DNA of 64,000 nucleotides from Synanceia verrucosa (GCA_029721515.1 CM056553.1:5556849-5620848); one strand, 5' to 3'; counted from the first letter of the stretch, positions 37,157 through 49,522 are shown. Made by a program: numbers and translations. The notes: generated by a model not told the origin, from the sequence alone.

Positions 37157-38017
37157 GACAGGAACTGCTCCGAGCGGCTGGTATCGTGTCTATCACCCAG
37201 CAAAGGCTCAAACGTGTTGAACTTTGTGTCTGTCGAAACAGATGAAAATCTGACGGAGACAGTCGTGTCATCATCAGTGTCAGATAAGGGGAGCTGAGAT
37301 GAAATGAATGGAAACAGACAGGCTCAATGCATTACTGTGGGTACCTACCAAGACACACATGCATTTATATGACTTAATAAATTGCAGGATGAATTTGAAT
37401 ATTGTTAAAAAAAATCTGATGAGCGTAAAGCTGATAATGAATAAGAGGCATTAAACGTGTGAGGCGTGTTAATATCTGATCAGTGGTTCGCTTAGCTGAA
37501 CAGTTCTCCTGGCTCCTTCTCATATTACTAATTACGTTTTTGTATTAAGGATGACCCTCCAGAACCGAATATACAAATCTCCTTTGAGCCTTCAAGGGAA
37601 TGCAGCAGCTGGTGATTATTTCATGTCCAGAGAGGGTTAAACTGATTAGAACTGAAGGGCATAGATCTTCCTCCAACACATATCAAAGTACATCCTTTCA
37701 AGATTTTCCAGCGGTGTGTTTGATTAGGTATGGACACACTAACTATCTCTCCACACTGTCCCTTATGCGCTCCTTCTTCTCACATGAGGAAACCTTTAGG
37801 AGGGTTTCACTCCTGGGATGTGAGCTGAATTTGGGGTGAAAGCGTAACTCACTGTCTCTTTGTTGAGGATCAAGTACCAAGACTCAAAGTAGTGGTGAGC
37901 AATGAGTGAAATGGCTGGTTCAAAAGTAGAGATGGAGTTATGCTAAAAGTATTAGCATCACGAAGGGATGTCAGATCTGTAAAAAGAGTCAGATGAGGTA
38001 ATGCACATTAACCTGCC
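37157..38017. other. Intergenic, no feature recognised
   Basis: A plus-strand 79-codon frame at 37600-37839 has no recognisable family. Nothing else seen. Confidence 0.4.
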
Positions 38018-38215
38018 AAAATGCCAGACACTGACTGAATGCCCCAAAAAGTAACAATCTCTACTGAACGGAAAATTGCCTTTTATCTGTCTTTTAATTG
38101 AAATGTGCTGATGGAGAGAAGCAGCGATTAAACAAATGTCACAAGGCTTTAGAGTACAGATGAAAAACTTTAAACTAAGGCTGCTGCACAAAATAACTAA
38201 ACATGAGTAAATGTA
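38018..38215. repeat. Diverged direct repeat, copy 1
   Basis: Shares ordered blocks with 38945-39195: AATGCCAGACACTGAC, GAACGGAAAATTGCC, TCACAAGGCTTTAGAGTACA then a GATGAAAAACTTTAAACT-like stretch. The two copies are about 930 bp apart in the same orientation. Origin unknown. Confidence 0.55.
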
Positions 38216-38408
38216 ATTCAAAGAATGAAAAATCAAATTGGCCTCCATTTTATTTGTATTACCTCGTGACTACTAGTGCTGCTGTACAAATTAAGTTTGC
38301 TTGTGTTGCTTGTGGTCAGGCTCTGACTCTATTGCCAGATAATGTTACTTATTCCAGAGCGTATGAGTAAGTTTATGATATCAATACCAACATTTGCTCA
38401 TGTTTTTT

Positions 38409-38570
38409 TTAACTCATTGAGTGCCAGCCCTTTTTTAAAGTGCCTTGTGCCAGTGTTTTTTTTTTGCCCATTTTGAGTCATCTATCATGATGCTCAGAAT
38501 TTTTTGTACTATGTTTCTAAAAACACTGAATAGCTCAAATGAAAGAAGAAATTAACAGTGAAAGAGTTAA
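38409..38570 (-). mobile_element. TTAA element, internally truncated
   Basis: TTAA at 38409-38412 with CTCATTGAGTGCCAGCCC; TTAA at 38567-38570 after GAAAGAG. Only the right-hand third of the family (inverse orientation) is kept, with AACACTGAATAGCTCAAATG inside. Confidence 0.8.
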
Positions 38571-38944
38571 TATGGCTTTGTAGCATTGGCTGGACCAAAG
38601 GTGGCATGAACGTCAAACTATGGGCATCTAACTGTAAAGCATGGAGTCTCCGCCCCTCGTGAAACTGACAGTGTTGTCATTTTGTCACATCACTCAACCA
38701 AACTAACACACCAACATTTACACAGATTTCGTCTAAACATAAATTTCCTATTATCTTTTGGAAAGATGGCCCGCATTTAACAAGCATACTGTATATTAAC
38801 AAGCCGTGTTAATACAATAACAGTAGTGACAACAGTTTTCTAGAAATGGAAATTAGATATTTGTGATATTTATGTTTTCTTTATGCTAGTTTGTATTCAT
38901 CATGAGTCATTCACTGGAGCTGAGAGACAGAAATATAGATTGTC

Positions 38945-39195
38945 AAATTGCCAGACATCGACGAAGTGTGTAAAACCCCCTCCTGTCCTGTATATTGAAC
39001 AGAAAATTGTTTTTTTTTAACTGTCTATAGAAGTACACCACATGTCAGATGTTTGCCAGTGTCAAAAGGAGGAAGTCGCTATGACATTGTTGAAGTATAC
39101 GAGGAGCAATAAAATATCACAAAACTTCAAAGTACCGATGGAAAGCTTTTAACTGTGGTCACAGCCCAAAATAGATGTTCAGACAGAGCAAAATA
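38945..39195. repeat. Diverged direct repeat, copy 2
   Basis: Second copy of 38018-38215: ATTGCCAGACATCGAC, GAACAGAAAATTG, TCACAAAACTTCAAAGTACC, GATGGAAAGCTTTTAACT. No coding frame is shared by the two copies. Confidence 0.55.
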
Positions 39196-42179
39196 TGTTT
39201 AATGGGATAAACATCCTTCATCGCTTCCAAATTGAGGAAAAAAAAAAAATGACCATGCTTGTTTGGGTCTGGTATGATGTTTTTCTCGGACAGAACTTCA
39301 GAAAACACCACTTTCACAGGCTGTTTTTCCTAGATTTAACATTACAAATAAAAGCCAGGTGGCATGTTTATTTCCATTTATTGATGGAAATGGGATGGAT
39401 AAAATACAAGAAACATCTGTCAGGATAAAATAACATAATTCAACAGCATCACAAAACCGCAGCCTCTAAAATGACCATGAAATGAAATTCTTTGCAAACA
39501 TTTTAAAAAAGCTGACTCTTACAACCCTCTATTAGCATTACTTTTATCTGTCTGCACCAAATAAACAGGCAACTGTGCATATACTTACATAGATAAAAAA
39601 ACTCCCCAGTTTGTATAATAATGCAGTAGTAACGCATTGTTGTAGTTGAAACAGGCATCAGTACAGCTGGCAACTACTAAACTGCCACAGTGCATTCATT
39701 ATTGTCACAAAGATGTAATAAACATGCAAAAACAAACATGCAGAAACGGTGCTCTTCCTTCGTGTCAACTTGAGAGTGAGACTGATTTATTTTTATACAT
39801 GAAATGATCTCCTTTAGCGTCACACTTAATAAAAAAATATAGTCCAATATCTTGAGGCAGTTCCTGATTCATCTTGTTTATCCTGTCCTAAACCACCTTA
39901 GCTAGTCAAGCTAGCACCTGGACACTGGACACAAGATGAGCTGTCTACCTGACAAACAGCTATCCTAAAAAGTCCCTGCAGAAGCTTGAAGAGCAGATGG
40001 TGAATGTAGGGGATTTCACATTTAGGGTGTTTCACAACGGCACTCGAACTGAACCTCATATTCTGCTGTTTCACTCTCACACACTGAACATGAAGTAGGC
40101 CAATCACTTTAGATGGGATGCAAAATCACTCCACTTATTTTTCCAAGTGGATGGCTGCGTTGAATATGTTTTTACAGTTTAGGCTTGAACCACATTCACC
40201 TCTGTCCATTCAGAAACTGTGCGTTACCACTTCATAAGGGAGCCCAGATAAAAGTAATGCAAATAGCTCAGCTTCGGTTGACATTGTTCACTTAAGGAAT
40301 TCAATTTCACGGTCATTTTGGAGGCTGGTGCTGTTCCCATTTCCATCCTTTTGTCCTGACAACAATCAAGCATAACAATATGACCACTGACAGCTGAAGT
40401 GAATAACACTGATTATCTCCATCATGGCTCCTGGGATATGTCAGGCAACAAATGAACATTTTGTTCTCAGAGTTGATGTTAGAAGCAGGAAAAATGGGAA
40501 AGCTTAAGGATTGGAGTGAGTTTGATACCAAGAACCAAAAAGTGATATCTAGAAGACTGGGTCAGAGCAGTGGTCAGGATCAAAAGTGGTCCAAGGAAGG
40601 ACCAGTGGTGAACCAGAGACAGGGTCATGAGAGGACAAGGATCATTAGCAGATTTCAGCCAGGCCGGGCTAGGGCCATTAGGGGGCTACCTCAGTGCTAA
40701 TAGCCCTGGGCTACAAGCCCCATGCCCCAAAACCATTTGTGGTCACACTGTCGGGCTACTAGCCCCTCCGGGTTACACCCCCATTTGCAAAAAAAACGTC
40801 ACTGATACAACCTGAACATATTGATCATGTTCCGACGGAGACAAGATGATTAGTTTGATAAAGAAATAAAGAAGTTGTTACGGAGGCTACGTGCGTGACG
40901 ACGGCAAATTACAACGTGGAACGACGACTGAGAGCCAAGGCATGGATACACAAAAGAATTGAGTTATGTAAACCATAAAACAATCTGTTCATAATGCCAG
41001 CTATACCACATCATCACGAGGCTGTACAGAAGACAGCTCGCTAACTGATAGGCTATTTATTTACATCGATAGCAGTAGGCTACGCAGCTAACAGCAAACA
41101 AAGGATAAACTTGGTGTTACTGCTTTACTTGGCATGGAACTGACGTAGCATTTCTTTTCCTTGACACCACCTCTAGCCCTGCTTTGGCACCACTAAGACC
41201 ATGGTTTAGGTGGGGCCAGAAATCGTGGGCCATTTGGCACGGAGGTGGCCCTCAGTTAGCACTTGGCCCTGCAGTGAGAAAGCACTTAGCACCAGCAAGC
41301 CCAGGCTGGCTCCGCTTTGGCTCAATAGTGTGAAACCAGCTATTGATGTAGGTGGGGAGTGAAGGCTGGTCCTGGTGGTCTGATCCAACAGACCAGAGAA
41401 GTAAATAGAGAGGAGTCAGCTACCACAGCACACCTTCAGGGGTCAGAGGTCAGGGCTGTTTTGGCAGCAGGGTGGCCATAAAGTTATGCCTGAGCAGTGT
41501 ATAACCAAATACAATTCAGCTGTCGACTGACCCTCAGGATTAGCTCGAAAATTCTTTACAGATATATTTAAGAAAATAAAACGTGATGGCCAGAAAGGAT
41601 ATCCAACTGCTCAAACAGCAAATCTTGCTTTTTTCTTATGGTAAATAGTTGAATGTGTCATCCACATACAAACACTCCTCCACTCTCCTTGGAGACAGAT
41701 GTTCATGTTTACAGCTGTGGAGTGAACTGTGGCTGCTGTACCGCATATAATGCATTCAGAGAAGTCATAACAGTGATAAAAAAAATTGATAGCGGCAGCA
41801 ACAACATCAAAAAGCCTTATGTGAAATAGAAGTGTCAACAGATAGTTACAAACCAGAAACCCATTGGTCGATGTAATTTTCCACAGGATACAAAAATGAC
41901 AATTTTAAAAGCTATTTCAGTATTTCTGAAATGCCTTTGACCAACTATCTACACTGAAATCCTCATGCCTCTACATAACGCATAAGTGCTGGTAACATGC
42001 AGCAACTGTTGTGGTGGAGGATGAAATGAAATATGATAACGAAACAGAAATATGCACTCCTTCACTCTCTGAAGCAGAAAGCTCATCTAGCCATTCATAT
42101 TTTTGTCATATTAATTAGAGGTAGTCACATTTTTTATTACATCCTGACGACAATCAATAAATCAAATATTCTGACAATG
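39196..42179. other. Intergenic; GC-richer patch at 40640-41400
   Basis: No gene recognised. The patch at 40640-41400 repeats short GGGCTA/TAGCCC and GGCCC motifs (for example 40668-40760 and 41170-41330) and may be a non-autonomous DNA element, but I could not define its ends. Confidence 0.35.
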
Positions 42180-42353
42180 AAAACATTTTTTCATGATAAA
42201 ATTTAGAGTTTCTTCTTTATTTTGAGCTATTCAGTGTTTTCAGAGTCATGGTACAAAATATTCTGTCGGTCTTGAAATATGACTCAAAATGGGCAAAAAC
42301 GCTGGTAGAAGACACTTTTTGTTTCATAAAACGGCTGGCACTCAAAGAGTTAA
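42180..42353 (+). mobile_element. TTAA element, right end
   Basis: Right part of the family from the TTTTTCATGATAAAATTTAG stretch through AAATATTCTGTCGGTCTTGA to CGGCTGGCACTCAAAGAG and TTAA (42350-42353). Left end absent. Confidence 0.82.
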
Positions 42354-43225
42354 AGTGCTCAGGAAAAAAGTAAATTTGAACCATTACCATTTTCTGACAA
42401 CTGGCCAGACTCCATCTGCTGAAGGAAATCATGCGCTATGATCGAAAGCCCCAAAGTCACTAAATGAACTATGGTGTGACGTCCGAACGACGTCTATTTT
42501 GTGTGAACGCCCTCAACGAGCCTGAAAGCTTGAGGAGGAAAGACAAAGCTGTTTGTGTTGTTTTGTGTGCCTGTATGTTAAATAGTGAATCATGATGTAA
42601 CACAACACGGCAATACGGTTTGGTTCAGCTGAAAGGCAAATTTCAAGGTTGCAGAGAAAGCTGCTTTTTAAAATCATCTCTGGTGTATTATTCAAACACC
42701 AAATGACAAAAGTCATTATCATTCCGCTAACAGCTGGTGCTTTGTGTACGGGCCTGATATACTTTATAATGACCAATTTTCTCAGCACTATTCATTGGAG
42801 ACAAATATCCTCTTTGTCGCTATATAGTCGATGTAGTCTAATGTAGTAAATCCAAAACAATTTCTTTGGAAACAGAGATTCGATAAAGTCTGCTCCAGAT
42901 AGAAAATTTCATAACCACACCATATTACATAATAGCATTTTCTGCTGCTCTCGACAGAACTGCACATTATTGTCAAATTACTGCACTGAACAATAACAGG
43001 TCATCCTCCAGTGGCTGTCAGGCACCTTGGCATTACTTCAGGATTCAACAGCAAAACCACAATAGTTTAGTTTTAGGAAAGAAATACACAGAAGGGCTGA
43101 AACTACAATGTTTGTCGAGTGAAAATGACACAAAATGTTGTGAACGTGACATGAACAAACAACTGATGTGACAGGAACACATGGGACAGGAAGAAAGTCA
43201 ATTAAAGTAAGTTAGTAATTTCAAC
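42354..43225. other. Intergenic, no feature recognised
   Basis: Short ORFs only, no repeat ends seen. Confidence 0.45.
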
Positions 43226-43462
43226 TTAACTCACTGAGTGCCATTGATGTAATAATACATCAAAGTGTTTTTTCGGCAGTGGATCACCGATCACGGTCTC
43301 CTGCAGCTTGTGAGTAACATTGGGGCTTCTGGGAGATGTAGTTGAAGCATAAAGACATGGTAAACGCCACAGAGATCAAAGCAGGAAGTGGAGACGATCG
43401 AGATTAGAGAGCAAAACGGATGGATTCCAGACAAAAAGTGGCGTTTTTGGTGATCATGGTTA
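43226..43462 (+). mobile_element. TTAA element, left part
   Basis: TTAA at 43226-43229, CTCACTGAGTGCCATTGATG, then GGGGCTTCTGGGAGATGTAG and AAAGCAGGAAGTGGAGACGA up to AAAAAGTGGCGTTTTTGGTG. Right part absent. Confidence 0.83.
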
Positions 43463-44472
43463 CTGGATGTGCAGCACACGTTTGGAGCAACGCAAAAGGC
43501 ATTGTTTTGTTGCATTTAATTCAAAACCTATCATAACACACAGAGGTGTTATTTAATGTTAATTGTGTCCCTCCTAATTAGGCACAAACAGCATTAAGCG
43601 CACTCTATCATTTCTAATCAGTCTGGTTACAAAAACTGCTGCACTGAGGTTTGCAGATACGAGTTGACATAGATCTTCAGACTTCACTTGAAGTGTGTCC
43701 TCCATTAAGAGCCTCGGCAGGAGCTCGGAAGGGGACTGGGGTGTTATCAGAGAAGCACGACGATAGCAATTTTAATGAAACCTTTGGTATAGTAGCTGTT
43801 ACCTCTGAGAAACCATCTGCGGCAGATTTGGCAACATCTTGAAGATCTGTGGTGACCTAATAAGAAGAGCTATGGCTTCCATGAAACAAATGAAGGAGAA
43901 CAAGGCTGTGCCCTCTGTGGGTTAAATGAACAGCAGCTGATATGAATGCTAAAAGTCATAATGTAGAGAATATAAAAGCTTGGAAGTAATATGAGGGTGG
44001 GAAATATGCTCTTTAATTAAGTCTCTGAAAACATCAGTAGGATGGTAATTACATTTTTCTGATGGCTCCTTTGTGAAACTTGCCTGCAGATGACCCACAG
44101 AAAGACTCTTTATGTGCTATTTACTCAAAGCAGAATATCGAGCTGACCTGGCATGGCAAGCTAGTTTCACTCTGTGAAATATTGTACAAGAGGTTGCGGG
44201 GAAGACGGCCAACGAATCAATCATACATTTGGAGATTTAGAAGGAGCTGAAGAGGAAAAGCCAGACAGAAGAACGTCAACAGAACTCCTGGAAGAAAATA
44301 GAAGTCATAGCTGTCAATAGATTGCTGTGTGACTGTGTCTGAACTGCACTGTGTTGATATTTTCCCAAATGATGCACATTCACCATGAAACCAGTATTTT
44401 TTAGGTGTCACCACAAATGATAAAAATCTACAAGTAGAGAGAAGCGCGCCAGTGATGTCTTGTCCTGTATAT
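43463..44472. other. Intergenic, no feature recognised
   Basis: No supported gene. The 63-codon plus-strand frame at 43651-43842 is unrecognised. Confidence 0.4.
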
Positions 44473-44986
44473 TTAACTCACAGAGTGACAGCTGCTTTAT
44501 AAAACAAGAAGTGCCTTGTTCCAGTGTTTTTGGCCAGTTTGAGTCATCTTTCTAGACCCACAGAATATTTTGTACTATGACTCTGAAAACACTGAGTAGT
44601 TCAAATGAAAGAAGAGACTATTTCATCATGAAAAAAATGTTTTTTTTTTTAAAAACTTGTTCTGTTCTTGTTTTATCAGAGGTAGAGTAGAGGCCATTTT
44701 CACCAAAATCACCACTTTTTGTCCAGAATCTGTTTGTTTTGCTCTCTAATCTCGATCGTCTCCACTTCCTGCTTTGATCTCTTTGGTGTATACTGTCTCT
44801 TTATGCTCTGACTACATCTCCCAGAAGCCCCAATATTACTCACAGGCTGCAGGAGACTGCGATCAACGACTCGCAGCCAAAAAAAAAACAAAAAACAAAA
44901 AACTTTGATCTATTATTTCGTCAGTGGCGCTCAAACATCAGATTTTAAATGATGTATAGCTACATCAATGGCACTCAAAGAGTCAA
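44473..44986 (-). mobile_element. TTAA element, full-length minus copy
   Basis: TTAA at 44473-44476 with CTCACAGAGTGACAGCTG; the other end GGCACTCAAAGAG is followed by TCAA (decayed TTAA, 44983-44986). All internal landmarks are present in reverse order. It contains A-rich expansions (for example at 44881-44900). Confidence 0.85.
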
Positions 44987-45020
44987 AAGTTATTTTAAAT
45001 GTTAATGCTGTGATTTATAA

Positions 45021-45400
45021 CAGGGGTGTCACTAGGTTTTAAGGATGGGGAGGCTTAGCCCTAAGGAGAGCCACAGGATGTGAACAAACATGTGTGTGTG
45101 AATAATCCAAGGATATATGAATATTTATTTAGACTCATTTTCTGGCCACTTTGCACTGAATTTGTTGGAAGTTTTTTTTTGTAAAAAAAAAACCCAAAAC
45201 AAAACACTTCCCCATTCTGAAAATCATCATGTGTGGCTTCATGTCGAAACATTTATGCTTTAAAATGGGAGGTGGGGGCCTAAATGTATAAATGAATGTA
45301 CGTAAGGTTATATAATTATTTATTTCTACTCATATTCTGGCCACTTCATATTGAATTTGTTGGCACTTTTTTTGTGCCTGAGTTCTAAAATATTAATTTG
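45021..45400 (+). mobile_element. Possible hAT-like element start with internal duplication
   Basis: CAGGGGTGTCACTAGG at 45021 resembles a hAT terminus. Downstream, a block of about 60 bp (attttctggccactttgcac with flanks, 45120-45180) is repeated at 45311-45372. No right terminus found. Confidence 0.35.
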
Positions 45401-46507
45401 TTTCAGAAATTCACAAATCATACCCAGATTGCTGAAAATACCCAAGCTGAAAAATAACTGCACTCTTAGATCTGAAAGTATACAAAAATATTAAAGGGGA
45501 CGTTTAAGCAGAAGAACACATGGCGTAGCATGCAGCTACATTGTATTGCATGATTTTGCATGAACCCTTGCACTGGCATGATTGAAAAGTACAGTGGGAA
45601 GCATATTTCACATCCACCTGCTGCTTGGAATTACAATTCAAGACACACTAACATGAAGTGCCAAAGTTATGCTGTCTTGTGAATGATCGACTTTACATGA
45701 CATGGCTGTTCACCATCATTTCGATTGCATGTTATTTCATGCTAGCTTTTGTACGGCTGGAGCGGTAGATTGGTTCGGGAGTCTCTGTGTTACACTCGAC
45801 GTAGCTTCTGTTCCTTTCATCTTTCAAAACCTCTCATGTAAATCAGACCTTCAGTCAGAAGATGTTTCGTCAAAAGTAGAGAGGTTTATACGGAGACTGG
45901 GGGGCCATGAAGTTTCACTGAATGACGACCATCCCGAGTTCAGTTTTTCATGCTCTTAAACAGCGTTTTATAATGATGGATTTATGTCATATTCATATCT
46001 GGAGCATTACTCTGAACATGTTTTCAAATGTGAGGCAGGAATCAGCCAACAGTCCTTGACAGATTTAACATTTATGCCATAATATTTCATTTTATTGTCT
46101 ATAAAATAAGTAAGTCTCCCATTGATGATTCATTTTACCATGAACCAGATCCAAGCCTAAGACCATCATTCCTGATTTACATTGTGGTGACAGCTGCTGC
46201 ATACTCAACTTTGTTCATGTGAAACCTTTACCAGAGTTTGGGTTCAGGTTTATTCTTCAAAAGCCGATTATATCAAATTAATTTCTGTATTCCTTCATGT
46301 ACTTCTGTTGTGCTGGTAGACATGATAGATGATAGAACAGTAAGATCAGGTTACGCCCTCCAACTATCATTATCCACTAAAGGTCACCGTCACCTACAGC
46401 ATTATGTTCCCAATACAACCAAACCGCACATTGCACCTCCCACATATGGTCACAATTTCAAACATGTGCATATGTTGTAATGTGAAACAAAACAAAAATC
46501 TACTTTG
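45401..46507. other. Intergenic, no supported gene
   Basis: An 85-codon plus-strand frame at 45702-45959 has no recognisable motif or neighbouring splice structure. Nothing else seen. Confidence 0.4.
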
Positions 46508-46777
46508 AAGGAAGTGGAGACGACCGAGATTAGAGAGCAAAACAGATGGATTCTGGACAAAAAAGTGGTGATTTTAGTGAAACTGGCCTCTGATAAAACA
46601 AGAACGGAACAAGGTAAAAACAAAGAGAGAGAGTCTCTTCTATCATTTGAGCTATTCAGTGTTTTCAGAGTCATAGTACAAAATATTCTGTGGGTCATGA
46701 AATATGACTCATAATGGGCAAAAATGCTGACACAGGGCACTTTTTGTTTCATAAATGGCTGGAACTCAGTGAGTTAA
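46508..46777 (+). mobile_element. TTAA element, right half
   Basis: Begins inside the element at GAAGTGGAGACGACCGAG and runs through CTCTGATAAAACAAGAACGG and AAATATTCTGTGGGTCATGA to GGCTGGAACTCAGTGAG and TTAA (46774-46777). Left end absent. Confidence 0.82.
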
Positions 46778-47043
46778 TGTTTTGAACGTGTCATTTTTCA
46801 AGCCACCTGGCAAAACTAAAGAGTTAAGCAAGTAAACAAATAAGCTTATTTCCCAATTGTTATCTGCATATACATCCAGATAAATTTCACTGAAAAAAAA
46901 ATAATATTGTGGTTAAGTCAACATGAAGTGGTTAAAAATGATGCTATTATTAAAGTATAGTACGTGCAGAGACGGCAGTTTTGCACGTACACATATATGT
47001 ACATATACAGTAAGAGGCATTAAAAACGCAACATTGTATTTTT

Positions 47044-47183
47044 CCATCCATCCATTATCTACCGCTTATCGTCATAGGGTCGCGGGGGGGCTGGAGCCTA
47101 TCCCAGCTGTCTTACACCCTGGACAAGTCACCACCTCATCGCAGGACACATAGAGACAACCACTCACATTCACACCAACGGTC
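47044..47183 (-). mobile_element. SINE fragment inserted in the Tc1 element
   Basis: 3' part of the tRNA-derived SINE: CATCCATCCATTATCTACCG tail, CTCATCGCAGGACACATAGA body. A perfect 13-bp target duplication, ACATTGTATTTTT, lies at 47031-47043 and 47184-47196. Confidence 0.9.
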
Positions 47184-47223
47184 ACATTGTATTTTTTTCG
47201 ATATTAATTTGAATTTTCATAAT

Positions 47224-47580
47224 TTATTGGGCGACTTCACTTGGTATGATACTGAACATGAATGAACAAAAGCAAAAATAGAAAAATGAATCGACATGGA
47301 TTACAAATGTCAGTATCTTGTGTGATCGTCGTGGCATAGACATGATGAGCGCGTTGATTTCGGGCACTGGAATCACTTCCCACTCTTCCAAGAGTGCAGT
47401 ACGGAGATCAGCAACCGTCACCGGCAGTGGAATACGACGCCGTACACGGCGATCCAGATTGTCCCAAGGGTGTTCAGTCGGATTCATATCCGGGGAATAA
47501 GGCGGCCAGTCCATAACTTGCACATTATGTCTGTGCATAACGTGCCTGCAGACGTGAGATAGTGCATCTGTGGACGCCAA
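47224..47580 (-). pseudogene. Tc1-like transposase C-terminal remnant
   Basis: Minus-strand frame of 118 codons. From about residue 22 it matches the C-terminal third of Tc1-type DDE transposases: WPPYSPDMNPTEHPWDNLDR, then a long helix region with LRTALLEEWEVIP and INALIMSMPRR. The first 20 residues are out-of-frame sequence created by the deletion join. Not functional. Confidence 0.85.
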
Positions 47581-47665
47581 AATGCCTGGCTACCCTCGCT
47601 TCGGTCATTCTGGATCTCAGCGTACCAATGGCCTGCTCCCTCATGTTTGCTGCTAAGCGTGGCAT

Positions 47666-48560
47666 AGAATAGAATAGAATAGAATAGTTTTTTTATTCAT
47701 CCCCCTTGGGGGGAAATTTACCTGCCACAGCAACAAAGACAAAAACACAGACACAATAGTAATAATAATAAAATAGAATAGAATAGAATAAAAATATTTA
47801 CATATTTACAATGAACTAAAATACAATGGAAAAATATATAGATATATATACTTGTACAGATGAACTGTTTAAAACACAATTATTATTGTGGCAGTGCAAT
47901 TTTCTATTTTTTTGTGCAAAGTGGTAGTGTGATGACAATGACAATAACAATGACAGTGATGGAGATGGAGATGAGTCCAGATTGTGTTTACATCAGCCAG
48001 TGATGCTGATGTTGTAAAGTTTTATTGCTGATGGTATGAATGACCTGCGGTAGCGCTCCTTCTTGCAGGGTGGAAGTCTCAGTCTGCAGCTGAAGGAGCT
48101 GCTTAAAGCCTCCACAGTCCCATGTAGAGGGTGAGAGGGGTTGTCCATGATGGAGATGAGCTTAGCTAACATCCTCCTCTCACCCACCTCCTCTATGGAG
48201 TCCAGGGAGCAGTCCAGGACAGAGCTGGCCCTCCTGACCAGCCTGTTCAGTCTCTTCCTGTTTCTCTCTGTGCTCCCTGCTCCCCAGCAGACCACTGCAT
48301 AAAAGACTGCAGACGCTACCACAGTGTCATAAAAAGTCCTGAGCAGAGTCCTGCAAACTCCAAAGGACCTCAGTCTCCTCAGCAGGTGGAGACGACTTTG
48401 GCCCTTCTTGTACAGGACATCTGTGTTGTGAGTACAGTCCAGTTTATTGTTGAGGTGAACACCCAGGTACCTATAGCTCTCCACCATTTCTATGTCCAGG
48501 CCCTGGATGTTCACTGGTGCTGTCTGGGGTGTCTTCCTCCTGCGGAAGTCAGGAGGAAGA
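47666..48560 (-). mobile_element. L2-type LINE, 5'-truncated, inserted in Tc1
   Basis: Minus-strand frame of 173 codons (48514-47993) encodes the C-terminal end of an L2/CR1-like ORF2: YRYLGVHLNNKLD, LHLLRRLRSFGVCRTLLRTF, FYAVVCWGAG and RRASSVL. It is preceded by an incomplete DFRRRKTPQ-like segment at about 48540. The 3' region ends in ATTCT repeats abutting the transposase start codon (47665-47663). The insertion lies exactly after the second ATG of the transposase. No reverse-transcriptase core is present. Confidence 0.85.
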
Positions 48561-48863
48561 CATGGTCATGGTGACCGTCTGTGACAGCTTGCATTTTTCC
48601 TCTGGGTTTTTAAAGCCTTGACCAGTTGAGCTCAAATCACCAAAAGAACTCATTGAAAGCTTTCAAACAATGTCCTAACGAATCACACATGCAAAGACAG
48701 GGATTGGTACCGTCTGCCACGTTAATTTATTGTTTGAGCTGAAAAATGTGGCTCCATAGTTTCAATAGCCACGAGTGGTAGTAAACAAAACATTCTTTTG
48801 TATACAAAGTAGTTGTATCCAATTTATTTTACATTGACTTTGTTGCGTTTTTAATGCCTCTTA

Positions 48864-48865
<2 letters not shown>

Positions 48866-48897
<32 letters not shown>

Positions 48898-48898
48898 G
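48866..48898. repeat. (GT)n(AT)n microsatellite
   Basis: GT repeats followed by TA repeats immediately outside the right Tc1 end. Confidence 0.9.
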
Positions 48899-49514
48899 TA
48901 TATTTATTTTAAATAGCAGTTTTAAATCATCAAAGCCATCTTGCTTGTCCTGAGAGGACAGACTTTCATTATGTAATTCTAGCCCTGATTTAGAAGCACA
49001 CTGCACACTGTTTTGGGGAGATTAAGGTGCCTTGACAAGCTGACAAAATGCTTTCCTGCTCCTCTGAGAATTTACATCACTATGGGGATAGGATTCTAGA
49101 TGTGTGCTAATCTTCTTAAGAAGATAACATCATTATGACAAAATCTCTTTTCAACTTGGAGCCATTCACTGTGAAGTCACAGGGATGCAAACACTGCTCT
49201 GGTTTTAACACAGGTCTGTTTCTATTTCACGTCTCACCCTCCGAAGGAGCGGCAGAAAATGGCTTCAAAGTTGAAACACCTGCAGGTGGTCCATGCACTA
49301 CACATGATGATCATGTTTTAAACTTTCTGTCTTAAGCTACTGTTTGCCTTGTAATGAATTACAGAACTGTTTAGAACCTCTTGACTTGGCTGAATGGAGC
49401 AGAAGTTCAAAGCTCTGAACTCTTCACATCAAGGCTCCCATCACTGTGTGTTAAAGACAATCTAGCTGTTGCTTTTAGCTGGTGTTTGATCAGCTCAGCT
49501 GAGGTCAGCTCTCA
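48899..49514. other. Intergenic, no feature recognised
   Basis: Short frames only (49135-49335, 49381 onward) without family resemblance. Confidence 0.4.
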
Positions 49515-49522
49515 GCTGTCTG

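Larger units (their letters stand above)
47013..48861 (-). mobile_element. Tc1/mariner element, internally deleted and twice invaded
   Basis: Perfect terminal inverted repeats of about 21 bp (AGAGGCATTAAAAACGCAAC at each end) flanked by TA target duplications (47011-47012 and 48862-48863). On the minus strand the transposase starts with MTMPRLAANMREQAIG and a helix-turn-helix (ARVARHFGVHRCTI) at about 47665-47570. It passes directly into a different frame carrying the end of the catalytic domain, DWPPYSPDMNPTEHPWDNLD (the E of PTEH is the last DDE-type acid), followed by RRVRRR. The roughly 250 residues between, including both catalytic aspartates, are missing, so it is non-autonomous. A SINE fragment (47044-47183) and an L2 LINE (47666-48560) are inserted in it. 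Confidence 0.9.

Noticed and set aside
45702..45959. 85-codon plus-strand ORF
   Set aside because: Composition looks protein-like but there is no motif, splice context or neighbour supporting it.
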